A stretch of 64,000 nucleotides of DNA. Source: Bryobacterales bacterium (GTDB lineage Bacteria > Acidobacteriota > Terriglobia > Bryobacterales > Bryobacteraceae). The stretch covers positions 17,772-81,771 of the forward strand of contig JAFAQY010000084.1 of assembly GCA_019261985.1 (NCBI GenBank), written 5' to 3'. A model generated the notes under the pieces. That model was not told where the DNA came from. It was given only the letters and a program-made list of their open reading frames with translations, and ran no database searches. Positions within the stretch are counted from its first letter, which is position 1. Every line of letters begins with the position of its first letter. Positions 35,201 through 44,186 of the stretch are shown here, one piece after another. Both the position numbers and the translations under genes were made by a program.

Positions 35201-35980
35201 ATGAAGAGATTCGTTCAGCTGGTGATTTTACTTGCAGCCGCGGCATCGCTGGCTGTTGCTCAGCAGCCGCCGCAGTCGCAAATCAAAGCCACCAAGGGCG
35301 GGCCATCGAAACAGGAAGTCGATGGCTTCAACGCGATCATAAAGGCCCAAACGCCCGACGACAAAATCAAAGCGGTTGACGAATTTGTGACTAAGTTTGC
35401 CGACTCGCAATATAAAGGCATAGCGCTGTATGATGCCGCGGAAGCCGCCGACTCAAAAGGTGACTACAGCAAGGCCATCATCTATGCCAAGGAGGCGCTG
35501 AAAGCCGACCCGACCAACTTTGACGCCAAGCTTCTGATTGCGGGCGAGACGGCGCAGCATACTCGCGAAAACGATCTTGATAAGGCGGACAAGCTCGCCG
35601 AAGCCGACAAGTACGCCAAAGAAGCTCTCGAAGAGATCCCCAACGCAGCCAAGCCGCAGCCGCAAATCCAGGATGCGCAGTGGGAGCAGTACAAGAAAAA
35701 CGCCACGGCCCGCGCGCACCTCGATTTAGGGTTGATTGCGATGGCGCAAAAGAAGACCGCGCAGGAGGTGGAGGAGTTCAAGACAGCGGTGGATATGATG
35801 AACCCTCCGGACCAGGTTGCGATGGCGCGGCTGGCCAATGCCTATAACGACCTTGGCAAACCCGACGATGCGCTGGCTGTGCTGGATAAGCTGCTGGCGA
35901 TGAACGATCTGATTCCTCAAGTCAAGAATTTCGCCCAGCAGGAGAAGGCGCGCGCGGAGAAGGCCAAGGGAGGGAAATGA
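35201..35980 (+). CDS. Secreted TPR-like protein
   Basis: A 259-residue exported helical repeat protein. The ATG at 35201 is preceded by GAGGAG and starts a signal peptide (MKRFVQLVILLAAAASLAVAQ); the in-frame TTG at 35186 is rejected. Repeats include ALYDAAEAADSKGDYSKAIIYAKEAL (two TPR-like helices), ARAHLDLGLIAMAQKKT and MARLANAYNDLGKPDDALAVL. Charged, Lys-rich linkers separate them. It is the last of three TPR genes and is 24 bases upstream of rnc. Confidence 0.85.
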   Translation: MKRFVQLVILLAAAASLAVAQQPPQSQIKATKGGPSKQEVDGFNAIIKAQTPDDKIKAVDEFVTKFADSQYKGIALYDAAEAADSKGDYSKAIIYAKEALKADPTNFDAKLLIAGETAQHTRENDLDKADKLAEADKYAKEALEEIPNAAKPQPQIQDAQWEQYKKNATARAHLDLGLIAMAQKKTAQEVEEFKTAVDMMNPPDQVAMARLANAYNDLGKPDDALAVLDKLLAMNDLIPQVKNFAQQEKARAEKAKGGK

Positions 35981-36004
35981 GGGTATACTCGGTAGCTCGG
36001 CACA

Positions 36005-36775
36005 ATGTCCCACGCGAGCTCTGAGTTGAGCCGTCTCGAAGAGCGGCTGCAGCACGTCTTTCGCGATCGCGAATTGCTGGAACGCGCGTTAACTCACAAA
36101 TCTCATATCTACGAGAAATCGCCGACAGGCTTGGTGACGGGTGATAACGAACAGTTAGAATTCCTCGGCGACTCGATCCTGGGCTTTATCGTCAGTGAAG
36201 CTCTGGTACGCCTTTACCCGGCCTACCCGGAAGGCCGGCTTTCAAAGCTCAAAGGGCACTTGGTTAGCGCGGTTTGGCTCCATCAGGTGGCGCAACAGGT
36301 CGGGCTTGGGGATTTCCTGGTGCTTGGGCGCGGCGAAGAGATGAGCGGAGGCCGCGGAAAGCGAACTTTGCTTTCCGACGCGGCCGAGGCATTAATTGCC
36401 GCGCTTTACATAGACGGCGGCATCGAAGCCGCGCGGCGCTTCATCGACGCTTGGGTGATTGGCCCGGCTCTGGCCGCGCACACAGGCGAAGAATCGCCCG
36501 TCACCGATTTCAAGAGCGCGTTGCAGGAGGTTGCGCAATCGCGAAAGCTGACGCCGCCGCGCTATGTGGTCGTGGGCGAGGACGGTCCCGAGCATGTGAA
36601 GGTCTTCACGGTCGAGGTCCGGATGGGCAAGGACCTTACCTGCCGCGCCTCCGGGCCATCGAAAAAGAGCGCCGGACAAAAGGCGGCGCAGTTGCTGCTG
36701 GAGCGGCTAAATCAGGAGGCTGCGGCAGAGGCGCCGGTGCCGGCCGGGGAAATCGGCGGGATCTCCTTTGACTGA
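36005..36775 (+). CDS. rnc: Ribonuclease III
   Basis: A 256-residue double-strand RNA endonuclease for rRNA and mRNA processing. The RNase III signature is NEQLEFLGDSILGFIVSEAL at residues 49-68 with the catalytic Glu52 and Asp56; the second acidic site is in DAAEALIAALYIDGG. The dsRNA-binding domain occupies about 165-240 (DFKSALQEVAQSRKL; GKDLTCRASGPSKKSAGQKAAQ). The tail PVPAGEIGGISFD is an extension. Its context (TPR genes before, dnaE after) shows no functional link. Confidence 0.96.
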   Translation: MSHASSELSRLEERLQHVFRDRELLERALTHKSHIYEKSPTGLVTGDNEQLEFLGDSILGFIVSEALVRLYPAYPEGRLSKLKGHLVSAVWLHQVAQQVGLGDFLVLGRGEEMSGGRGKRTLLSDAAEALIAALYIDGGIEAARRFIDAWVIGPALAAHTGEESPVTDFKSALQEVAQSRKLTPPRYVVVGEDGPEHVKVFTVEVRMGKDLTCRASGPSKKSAGQKAAQLLLERLNQEAAAEAPVPAGEIGGISFD

Positions 36776-37005
36776 GATTAGGGTCAACCCTATCCGATCA
36801 CGTGCGGATTGTGTCCGAAGCCCTAAACCGGAAACGAAGCCTCTCGCTCACCATGATCCGCCGTTTGCATCAGGGCCTTGGCATCCCCGCCGGATGTGGT
36901 GATCCGCCCTTCGCGCGGCAGTAAAGCGGCGTAAACCTCGAAGCGTCGCCCCATCCATCAACCGCTATACTAATAGTGCTCCCCCGGGATTGGATTGAAC
37001 TCCCG

Positions 37006-40000
37006 ATGTCCGCCCCGTTTGTTCACCTGCATTGCCATACAGATTACTCGCTGCTGGACGGCGCGTGCGAGATTTCGCAGTTAATGGATTTGGCCGCCGA
37101 GCAGAAGATGCCGGCGATCGCCATGACCGATCACGGCAACTTGTTCGGGGCGGTCGAGTTCTACAACGGCGCAAAGGCCCGCGGCATCCATCCTGTGATC
37201 GGCTGCGAAGTTTACGTCGCGCAGCAGGGGCACACCGTAAAAAGCGACACCAACCGGTACAATCACCTCGTTCTCTTATGCGAGAACCAGGAAGGCTACC
37301 GCAATCTGATTCAGCTCGTTACCACGGGTTTTCTGGACGGCTTCTATTACAAGCCCCGCATCGATAAAGATCTGCTTGCGCGGCATTCCAAAGGGCTCAT
37401 CGCATTATCGGCATGCCTGCGCGGCGACATAAATGAGACGCTGCTTGCGAACCGCTACGACGAGGCCAAGCGGCTGGCCTATCAGTACAGCGATATGTTC
37501 GGCTCGAAGAATTTCTTTCTGGAAGTACAGGACCACGGGCTCGAGCCGGATTCACGCGTGCTGCCCATGCTCGGGCGGCTATCGGCTGAAACCGGCATTC
37601 CGCTGGTGGCCACGAACGACGCCCATTATCTCCGCAAGGCGGACGCGCGAGCGCATGAAATTCTGCTCTGTGTTCAGACCGGAAAGAAACTTTCCGACAC
37701 GGACCGGATGCGTTTTGAGCAGCCCGCCTTCTATCTGAAATCTCGCGACGAAATGATGGCGATCTTCGGCGAGATCGAAGAGGCGCTCGACCGCACCTGG
37801 GATATCGCGCAGCGGTGCCGGCTTAAGCTTGACCCCGTAAACGAGCCCTTTCCGAAATTTCCAATTCCCGAGGGACACACGCTCGACACTTTCTTCGAAT
37901 ACGCCGCGCGGGAAGGTTTCGAGAAGCGCCGTCCGCGGCTGGAGGCCATGGCCGCGCAACGCCAGCTTAAGCACGCCCTTCCTGAATACTCCGAGCGCCT
38001 GGATCGCGAAATAAAAATGATCCAGCAGATGAACTTCTCGGGTTATTTCCTCATCGTTTGGGACTTCATCCGCTTCGCCAAGCAGCGCGGCATTCCCGTT
38101 GGTCCCGGCCGCGGTTCCGCTACCGGAAGTCTGGTGAGCTGGGCGATGGAAATCACCGACATCGATCCGCTCCAATACGGTTTGATCTTCGAACGCTTCC
38201 TCAATCCCGAGCGCGTCAGCATGCCCGACATCGATATCGATTTCTGTACGCGCGGGCGCGGCGAAGTGATCCAGTATGTAACCGAAAAATACGGCCGCGA
38301 ACAGGTCGCGCAGATCATTACGTTCGGCACCCTGGGAGCCCGCACGGCGCTTAAGGATGTGGGCCGTGTGCTCGATATGACTTTCGCGGACATGGACAAG
38401 ATCACCAAGCTGATCCCCAACATGCCGCTGAACATTAAGCTCGCCGAAGCACGGAAAATGGAGCCGCAGATCGACGACCTTGCCGCCAAGGAGCCGCGCA
38501 TCAAGGAGGTGCTGGAGGTAGCCAACCGGCTGGAGGGTGTGGCCCGAAACGCCGGCATGCACGCGGCGGGAGTGGTGATCGCGCCCGTGCCGCTGAAGGA
38601 GCTCGTTCCGCTTTACAAAACAAATAAGGACGAAATTGTTACCCAGTACGACATGGTGGGCTTGGAAAAACTCGGCCTCCTAAAGATGGATTTTCTTGGG
38701 CTGACGACGCTCACCATCATCGACGACACGCTGGAATTAATCGAGCGCGGGGGCCGCGAGAAACTGCGCATCGAGGACTTGCCGCTCGACGATCCCCAGA
38801 CGTATCAGTCCGTATTCTGCAAAGGCCTGACCAGCGGCATCTTTCAATTCGAATCCGCCGGCATGCGCGATATTTTGCGGCGGTACCAGCCGGACCGGCT
38901 GGACGACCTCATCGCTTTGAATGCCCTGTACCGGCCTGGTCCCATGGACATGATCGACGACTTCATCGACCGCAAGCACGGGCGCAAGGAAGTCACTTAC
39001 GATTTCCCTGAGTTGAAGGACATTCTCGAAGAATCCTTCGGCGTGATCGTGTATCAAGAGCAGGTGATGCAGATCTCCAGCCGTCTGGCTGGATACTCAC
39101 TTGGCGACGCCGACCTGCTACGCCGCGCGATGGGCAAGAAGAAAGTTGAAGAGATGGCCAAGCAGCGCGAGCGGTTCATCGAAGGCGCCAAAGCGCGGGG
39201 ACATCAGCAGCGCAAAGTGGAAAAGATCTTCGATCAAATGGCGAAGTTCGCAGGCTACGGGTTCAATAAGTCCCACTCCGCGGCGTACGCGTATCTGGCT
39301 TTCGTCATAGCGTATTTGAAGACGCATTACCCGCTCGAGTTCATGTCCGCGCTGCTCACTTCGGAAACCGGCAACACCGCGAAAGTGGTCAAGTACACCA
39401 ATGAATGCCGCGAAATGAATATCCGCGTGTTGGCGCCGGATGTGAACTCATCGGATTTCAACTTCACTCCGGTATATGGGGGGGCGGATTCCGGCATCCG
39501 TTTCGGACTGGGCGCAATTAAAAATGTCGGCCCCAACGCGGTGGAATCCATCGTCATGGCGCGCGCTTCCGGCGGACCGTTTACATCGCTTTACGATTTT
39601 TGCGAGCGTGTCGACCTGGGCGCCGTGAACCGCCGCCTGATTGAGAGCTTCATTAAAGCCGGAGCTATGGATGGACTCGGCGGAACGCGTTCGCAGCAAT
39701 TTGCCGCGCTAGATAACGCCATGGAGAATGGCGCTCGCGCCTGGCGCGACCGCGCAAACGGCCAATCGGGCCTGTTTGCGGCGCTAGCGGCGGAAATGCC
39801 CGCGACCGATCACCCGCTGCCGAAAGTCCCCGACTGGACCGGACACGAAAAGATCGCCGGGGAAAAGGAGATGCTGGGCTTCTACATCACCGGGCATCCG
39901 CTGGACCAATATATGGACAAGGTTCGGGAACTCGCGACCCATCAAACGTCCGCTCTGGAAGGCCTCGCCAAGAACACCGAAGTGGCGCTGTGCGGAATCC

Positions 40001-40479
40001 TGACCGGAATTCAGCGCAGGCGAAACAAAGAAGGCAAACTGTGGGCTGCGCTTCAAGTGGAGGACCTGGAAGGCGCGATAGAAGCGATGGTCTTTTCGAC
40101 GCAATATGAGCGGCTGCTAAGCTCCCTGGTCGAAGATAAAGCCATTCTGGTGCGCGGCTTGGTGCTCCCCGAAGAAAACGCGCCGCCGAAGGTATCGATC
40201 CAGGACATCGTCCCGCTCGAGAATGCGCGCGTCAATCTGCCCTCGTTAATTTCCATTCGCGTGCCGCTCAACGGAGCGCCCGAAACCGGCCGCGCCACGG
40301 CTCTCCACGATCTATTCGAGCGGAAGCCCGGATCTACGGAAGTCCGGCTCCGACTCGAAAAAAGCCGCGACTTTTCGGTGATTCTGGATCTGAGCGCGAA
40401 AGTGCGGCCGGATAAAGAATTCTGCGCGGAACTAGCGCGCATCTGCGGAAAAGAAGCGCTGGAGATTTTGGCGCAGTAA
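37006..40479 (+). CDS. dnaE: DNA polymerase III alpha subunit
   Basis: The replicative polymerase, 1157 residues. PHP domain at the N-terminus (FVHLHCHTDYSLLDG), polymerase active site SMPDIDIDFCTRGRG near residue 407 with the catalytic Asp pair, GPGRGSATGSLVSWA before it, helix-hairpin-helix (GYGFNKSHSAAYA) and a C-terminal OB-fold region (ALCGILTGIQRRRNKEGK). This is a DnaE1-type replicase, not PolC. The ATG at 37006 is preferred over 36976, which adds ten unrelated residues. TATACT at 36966-36971 could be a -10 box, but no clear -35 was seen. The 230 bases upstream contain no gene. Confidence 0.97.
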   Translation: MSAPFVHLHCHTDYSLLDGACEISQLMDLAAEQKMPAIAMTDHGNLFGAVEFYNGAKARGIHPVIGCEVYVAQQGHTVKSDTNRYNHLVLLCENQEGYRNLIQLVTTGFLDGFYYKPRIDKDLLARHSKGLIALSACLRGDINETLLANRYDEAKRLAYQYSDMFGSKNFFLEVQDHGLEPDSRVLPMLGRLSAETGIPLVATNDAHYLRKADARAHEILLCVQTGKKLSDTDRMRFEQPAFYLKSRDEMMAIFGEIEEALDRTWDIAQRCRLKLDPVNEPFPKFPIPEGHTLDTFFEYAAREGFEKRRPRLEAMAAQRQLKHALPEYSERLDREIKMIQQMNFSGYFLIVWDFIRFAKQRGIPVGPGRGSATGSLVSWAMEITDIDPLQYGLIFERFLNPERVSMPDIDIDFCTRGRGEVIQYVTEKYGREQVAQIITFGTLGARTALKDVGRVLDMTFADMDKITKLIPNMPLNIKLAEARKMEPQIDDLAAKEPRIKEVLEVANRLEGVARNAGMHAAGVVIAPVPLKELVPLYKTNKDEIVTQYDMVGLEKLGLLKMDFLGLTTLTIIDDTLELIERGGREKLRIEDLPLDDPQTYQSVFCKGLTSGIFQFESAGMRDILRRYQPDRLDDLIALNALYRPGPMDMIDDFIDRKHGRKEVTYDFPELKDILEESFGVIVYQEQVMQISSRLAGYSLGDADLLRRAMGKKKVEEMAKQRERFIEGAKARGHQQRKVEKIFDQMAKFAGYGFNKSHSAAYAYLAFVIAYLKTHYPLEFMSALLTSETGNTAKVVKYTNECREMNIRVLAPDVNSSDFNFTPVYGGADSGIRFGLGAIKNVGPNAVESIVMARASGGPFTSLYDFCERVDLGAVNRRLIESFIKAGAMDGLGGTRSQQFAALDNAMENGARAWRDRANGQSGLFAALAAEMPATDHPLPKVPDWTGHEKIAGEKEMLGFYITGHPLDQYMDKVRELATHQTSALEGLAKNTEVALCGILTGIQRRRNKEGKLWAALQVEDLEGAIEAMVFSTQYERLLSSLVEDKAILVRGLVLPEENAPPKVSIQDIVPLENARVNLPSLISIRVPLNGAPETGRATALHDLFERKPGSTEVRLRLEKSRDFSVILDLSAKVRPDKEFCAELARICGKEALEILAQ

Positions 40480-40527
40480 TTCTTTCCCGCGAAATGCCCG
40501 CTCCCCGGTAAGCATCTACAGGATGCG

Positions 40528-41535
40528 ATGCCCCAACCGGCCAATGAAGGCGCGATTCCGCGCAGACCCTTCGGACAGCATACCGATATCCAAATCTCCG
40601 CGCTCGGCTTAGGCGGCCATCATATCGGCGATGCCCAGGATGAGCAGACCGCGGTCGATATTATGCACGGCGCCATCGATGCGGGCGTGAACTTCTTCGA
40701 TAACTGCTGGGAATATCATCGCGGCAAGACCGAGGATTGGATGGGCGCCGCGCTCAAGGGCCGGCGCGACCGGGTTTTCCTGATGACGAAGGTCTGCACC
40801 CACGGCCGCGATAAAAGTCTCGCGATGACCATGCTCGAAGAATCGCTGCACCGGTTGCAGACCGATCATCTGGACCTTTGGCAAATTCACGGCGTGGCGT
40901 TCGATAACGATCCCGACTTGTTCATACGCCCAAACGGCGCAGCGGAAGCTTTGGCGCAAGCGAAAAAACAGGGCAAGGTCCGGTTTGTCGGATTCACCGG
41001 CCACAAAGATCCTTCCATTCATTTGAAGATGCTCGGCACCGGATTTCCGTTTGATTCCGTGCAAATGCCGCTCAACGCCTTCGATGCCAATTTCCATAGC
41101 TTTGAAGCGCAAGTGCTGCCGGAGCTGAACCGGCGCGGCATCGCGGTGCTGGGGATGAAGCCGTTGAATGGAACCGGCGATGCCATTAAAAAAGGCGTGC
41201 TCTCAGCGGAGCAGGCGCTAAGGTATGCGATGAGCCTGCCGGTGACCACCACGATTACCGGAATGGAAAAGCCCGAAGTGCTGGAGCAAAATCTGCGCAT
41301 AGCGCGCGGGTTTCAACCTATGAAGCCCGAGGAAATGCAGGCCTTGCGCGATCGCCTTCGGCCCGCCGCCGACGATGGCCGCTTCGAATTGTATAAGTTG
41401 TCGCTCAAATTCGACAATCCGGAAGCGCGGTTGAGCCACAATTTCCCCCTGGACATGCAGCAAAAAGAAGTCAAGGAGATGATTAAAGCAACCGAGAATA
41501 CCGGCTGGCCGTTCCCGGACATCGGTCAGCCGTAG
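40528..41535 (+). CDS. Aldo/keto reductase (cytosolic paralogue)
   Basis: A 335-residue NAD(P)H-dependent AKR. The family tetrad is recognisable: Asp/Tyr in GVNFFDNCWEYHRGKTED, Lys in FLMTKVCTHG and His in LDLWQIHGV. The C-terminal part resembles other AKRs with an added NTGWPFPDIG tail. There is no signal peptide. The next gene is a close paralogue, sharing the motifs FFDN.W.YH, LMTKVCTHGR and VGFTGHKDP.IHLKML. Substrate unknown. Confidence 0.9.
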   Translation: MPQPANEGAIPRRPFGQHTDIQISALGLGGHHIGDAQDEQTAVDIMHGAIDAGVNFFDNCWEYHRGKTEDWMGAALKGRRDRVFLMTKVCTHGRDKSLAMTMLEESLHRLQTDHLDLWQIHGVAFDNDPDLFIRPNGAAEALAQAKKQGKVRFVGFTGHKDPSIHLKMLGTGFPFDSVQMPLNAFDANFHSFEAQVLPELNRRGIAVLGMKPLNGTGDAIKKGVLSAEQALRYAMSLPVTTTITGMEKPEVLEQNLRIARGFQPMKPEEMQALRDRLRPAADDGRFELYKLSLKFDNPEARLSHNFPLDMQQKEVKEMIKATENTGWPFPDIGQP

Positions 41536-41550
41536 CACGCAGGAGGGCGC

Positions 41551-42552
41551 ATGAGCAGCGACATTTCGCGGCGCGGGTTTATTTATGGTTCTACCCTGGC
41601 GATAGGAGAGGCGCTGATGGCCCAGCAGGGCGGAAACATTCCGATGCGGCCGCTGGGAAAAACCGGCATTCAGGTCTCCGCGATCGGTGTGGGCGGCTAT
41701 CATCTCGGCTCTGCGCAAAGCCTTGCCGAAGCGAAGCGGATCGTGGACGAGGCCATCGACGGCGGCATTAACTTCTTCGATAATGCCTGGGATTATCACA
41801 TGGGCAAGAGCGAGGAGTGGCTGGGCCAGGCATTGCATGGAAAGCGCGACAAAGTTGTGCTGATGACGAAGGTTTGCACCCACGGACGCAGCAAACAGGT
41901 TGCCATGACGATGCTGGAAGATTCGTTGCGACGGCTTCAGACCGATCACTTAGATGTCTGGCAGATTCATGAAGTGATCTATGAGAATGACCCCGACCTG
42001 ATCTTCGCTCCGAATGGCGCAATTGAGGCGCTGAGCCAGGCGAAGCAGCAAGGCAAAGTGCGATTGGTGGGATTTACCGGCCATAAGGACCCCGCCATTC
42101 ATTTGAAAATGCTTTCGCACAATTATCCTTTCGATACCGTGCAGATGCCGCTGAATTGCCTGGACGCCAGCTTCCGCAGCTTCGAAACGCACGTGTTGCC
42201 GGAGCTAAATCGCCGCGGCATCGCGCCGCTTGGGATGAAAAGTCTAGGAGGCAGCGGCGAAATCGTGACGCACGGAGCGGCGGCAGTAGAGGCCGCCTTG
42301 CGTTATGCGATGAGTTTGCCCGTCGCAACGACGATCTCCGGAATGAACTCGGTCGCGGTGCTGCGGCAGAATTTGACCATCGCTCAGGGCTTCAAACCGA
42401 TGACCGCTTCCGAGATGCAAGCGCTGCGTGAAGAAGGTCGCGCGCTAGCCGGGGACGGGCGCTTCGAACTGTACAAAACCACGAAGAAATACGACGGGGA
42501 TGTCGGCCGCGAGCAGCATGGGTTTCCTTCGGCTCAGGAGTTGCCCGCGTAA
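41551..42552 (+). CDS. Aldo/keto reductase with Tat-like signal (exported paralogue)
   Basis: A 333-residue AKR highly similar to the gene just upstream, but with an added N-terminus. SRRGFIYGSTLAIGEAL (residues 6-22) has the twin arginine and a hydrophobic core of a Tat signal, although the -1 site (MAQQ) is short. The core has NFFDNAWDYHMGK, VLMTKVCTHGR and DVWQIHEV with the catalytic Asp, Tyr, Lys and His. A folded, NADP-loaded enzyme would fit Tat export. An AGGAGG site lies in the 15 bases after the first AKR. Physiological role unknown. Confidence 0.88.
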   Translation: MSSDISRRGFIYGSTLAIGEALMAQQGGNIPMRPLGKTGIQVSAIGVGGYHLGSAQSLAEAKRIVDEAIDGGINFFDNAWDYHMGKSEEWLGQALHGKRDKVVLMTKVCTHGRSKQVAMTMLEDSLRRLQTDHLDVWQIHEVIYENDPDLIFAPNGAIEALSQAKQQGKVRLVGFTGHKDPAIHLKMLSHNYPFDTVQMPLNCLDASFRSFETHVLPELNRRGIAPLGMKSLGGSGEIVTHGAAAVEAALRYAMSLPVATTISGMNSVAVLRQNLTIAQGFKPMTASEMQALREEGRALAGDGRFELYKTTKKYDGDVGREQHGFPSAQELPA

Positions 42553-42561
42553 GGTCTACGG

Positions 42562-42933
42562 ATGAACGAACACACCGCCATTAGAGCAGCATCCGCGCTG
42601 AATGCCCTTGCGGGGATTTGGCTCTTCGTCTCGCCATGGTGCTACGGCGGTTACAAATCGCCGGCCGCCTGGAATAGCTGGATCGTAGGAATCGTGATCG
42701 TATTGTTCTCCGCAATTCGGATCGCCGCGCCGGCCGGCACGCGAGCTGCGAGCGTTTTGAACCTCCTTCTGGGCGCTTATATTTTCGCGTCGCCCTGGAT
42801 TTTCGGCTATTCCGGAATGATGGGGCTGTTTGTGAACAGCCTGTGCGTCGGCGCGATTGTGTTCGTGCTCAGCGCCGCGGCGGCTTCAATAGGGATTTGG
42901 GAGACCTATCCGCAGCTCGGCCGTACCTCCTGA
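42562..42933 (+). CDS. SPW-repeat membrane protein
   Basis: A 123-residue protein with four hydrophobic helices and two SPW motifs, IWLFVSPWCYG and AYIFASPWIFGYSG, about 55 residues apart. This is the layout of the SPW family (unknown function, found in many bacteria and archaea). It begins nine bases after the Tat-type AKR and may be co-transcribed with it. It converges with the ribD gene; a REP-like element separates them. Confidence 0.87.
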   Translation: MNEHTAIRAASALNALAGIWLFVSPWCYGGYKSPAAWNSWIVGIVIVLFSAIRIAAPAGTRAASVLNLLLGAYIFASPWIFGYSGMMGLFVNSLCVGAIVFVLSAAAASIGIWETYPQLGRTS

Positions 42934-42979
42934 ACCGCGACCGGCTAGTAGTACTTGGAGATGTTGGCGTACAGCCCGC

Positions 42980-43038
42980 TGTGGGGCAGGCTTCAGCCAG
43001 GCTTCAGCCTGCGGCGGGCTTCAGCCCGCCCGAGCGGT
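42980..43038. repeat. REP-like double-hairpin element, GGCTTCAGCC type (copy D)
   Basis: TGTGGGGCAGGCTTCAGCCAG is followed by GGCTTCAGCCTGCGGCG, GGCTTCAGCCCGCC and CGAGCGGT. The left arm contains an internal duplication (CAGGCTTCAGC twice) compared with the copy at 49458. It lies between the converging SPW and ribD genes. Confidence 0.85.
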
Positions 43039-43062
43039 AACGCGAAGCTCAGCAATTAAGCA

Positions 43063-44181
43063 CTAAGCCGCAGTCTCCAACCACGCCTCCACCGCAAACT
43101 CATCCGTAGCTATCGAATGCAGCTTCACATTCTTCACCCGGATTGCGTCCTTGCGCCGGCGGCGGCCCACTCCCCCCGCCACGGGAAGCGACTGTAACCC
43201 GCCCAGAATCTTCGCCGCGTAATAAAAATAAATCTTGTCCGCGAAGCCCGATTCGAGCACGGACCAGTTCACTTTGCTGCCGGCCTCAATCATCAGGGAC
43301 AGGTATTTCTCCCGCGCGAGTAGCTCTAATACACCCGGAAGGCTGACCCGCCCATCCCTTCGCTCGCGGACCTCCACGCGGACTCCCATGGCCTCCAATT
43401 TTCTGCGCCGGTCCGCCGAAGCCGCGGATGTCGTCACCACCAGCACATCGCCGCGGCAGGACGTCGCAAGGCGCGATTCAGGCGGCAGGCGCAACTGTGA
43501 ATCGAGCACGATCCGCAGCAGCGGGCGGCTGCGTTCTTCACCCGTGCGATCCGTAAGCCGGCAATCATCCGCCAGGACGGTGCCGATGCCCGTGAGGATT
43601 GCATCGGAGCGGTGCCGCAATATCTGCACATGCGCGCGCGCTTGCTCGCTGGTGATCCATTCTGTAATCCGGCCAGGAGCCAGATCGTCTTCGGGAGCGC
43701 CGATTTTTCCGTCCAACGTAAGAGCTGCTTTGAGCGTCACCAGTGGACGGCCTGTGGTCATGAAATGTATGAACGGCTCGTTCAATTCGGCCGCATGCTG
43801 CGCCGCGCTGCAATCCATTTCGACGGACACGCCGGCCTCGCGCAAGCGCGCAAATCCCCGGCCGCGCACTTCGGGGTTAGGGTCCTCCATTGCCGCAACC
43901 ACCTTCCGAATCCCCGCCGCCACCATCGCATCGGCGCAGGGACCGGTCCGGCCCTGATGCGAACACGGCTCGAGCGTTATATATAGGGTCGCGTCCCGAG
44001 CGCGCGGCCCGGCTTCCTCACTCGCCAGAACCTCGGCGTGTTTGACCCCAGCATAGGTATGAAATCCGCGGCCAACCACTTCGCCATCGCGCACGATCAC
44101 CGCGCCCACAGCGGGGTTCGGGGAAGTGCGCCCCAGGCCGCGAGCCGCAAGCTGCAGCGCTTCTTCCATGTAGCGATCCAT
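43063..44181 (-). CDS. ribD: Bifunctional riboflavin biosynthesis deaminase/reductase
   Basis: A 372-residue RibD. The N-terminal deaminase domain (1 to about 150) has the zinc site GVKHAEVLASEEAG with the catalytic Glu and PCSHQGRTGPCADAM with the two Cys ligands. The reductase domain follows (LVTLKAALTLDGKIG; HRSDAILTGIGTVLADD; LRIVLDSQLRLP). It converts the first pyrimidine intermediate of riboflavin synthesis in two steps. It lies five bases downstream of ftsY on the same strand, so it is probably co-transcribed; other rib genes are not in the window. Confidence 0.95.
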   Translation of the reverse strand: MDRYMEEALQLAARGLGRTSPNPAVGAVIVRDGEVVGRGFHTYAGVKHAEVLASEEAGPRARDATLYITLEPCSHQGRTGPCADAMVAAGIRKVVAAMEDPNPEVRGRGFARLREAGVSVEMDCSAAQHAAELNEPFIHFMTTGRPLVTLKAALTLDGKIGAPEDDLAPGRITEWITSEQARAHVQILRHRSDAILTGIGTVLADDCRLTDRTGEERSRPLLRIVLDSQLRLPPESRLATSCRGDVLVVTTSAASADRRRKLEAMGVRVEVRERRDGRVSLPGVLELLAREKYLSLMIEAGSKVNWSVLESGFADKIYFYYAAKILGGLQSLPVAGGVGRRRRKDAIRVKNVKLHSIATDEFAVEAWLETAA

Positions 44182-44186
44182 ATCGA

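Noticed and set aside
36776..37005. tRNA or riboswitch in the gap before dnaE
   Set aside because: No cloverleaf, no conserved T-loop sequence and no terminator-like hairpin were found.
43063..43957. Plus-strand frames over ribD
   Set aside because: Antisense shadows; ribD has intact deaminase and reductase motifs.
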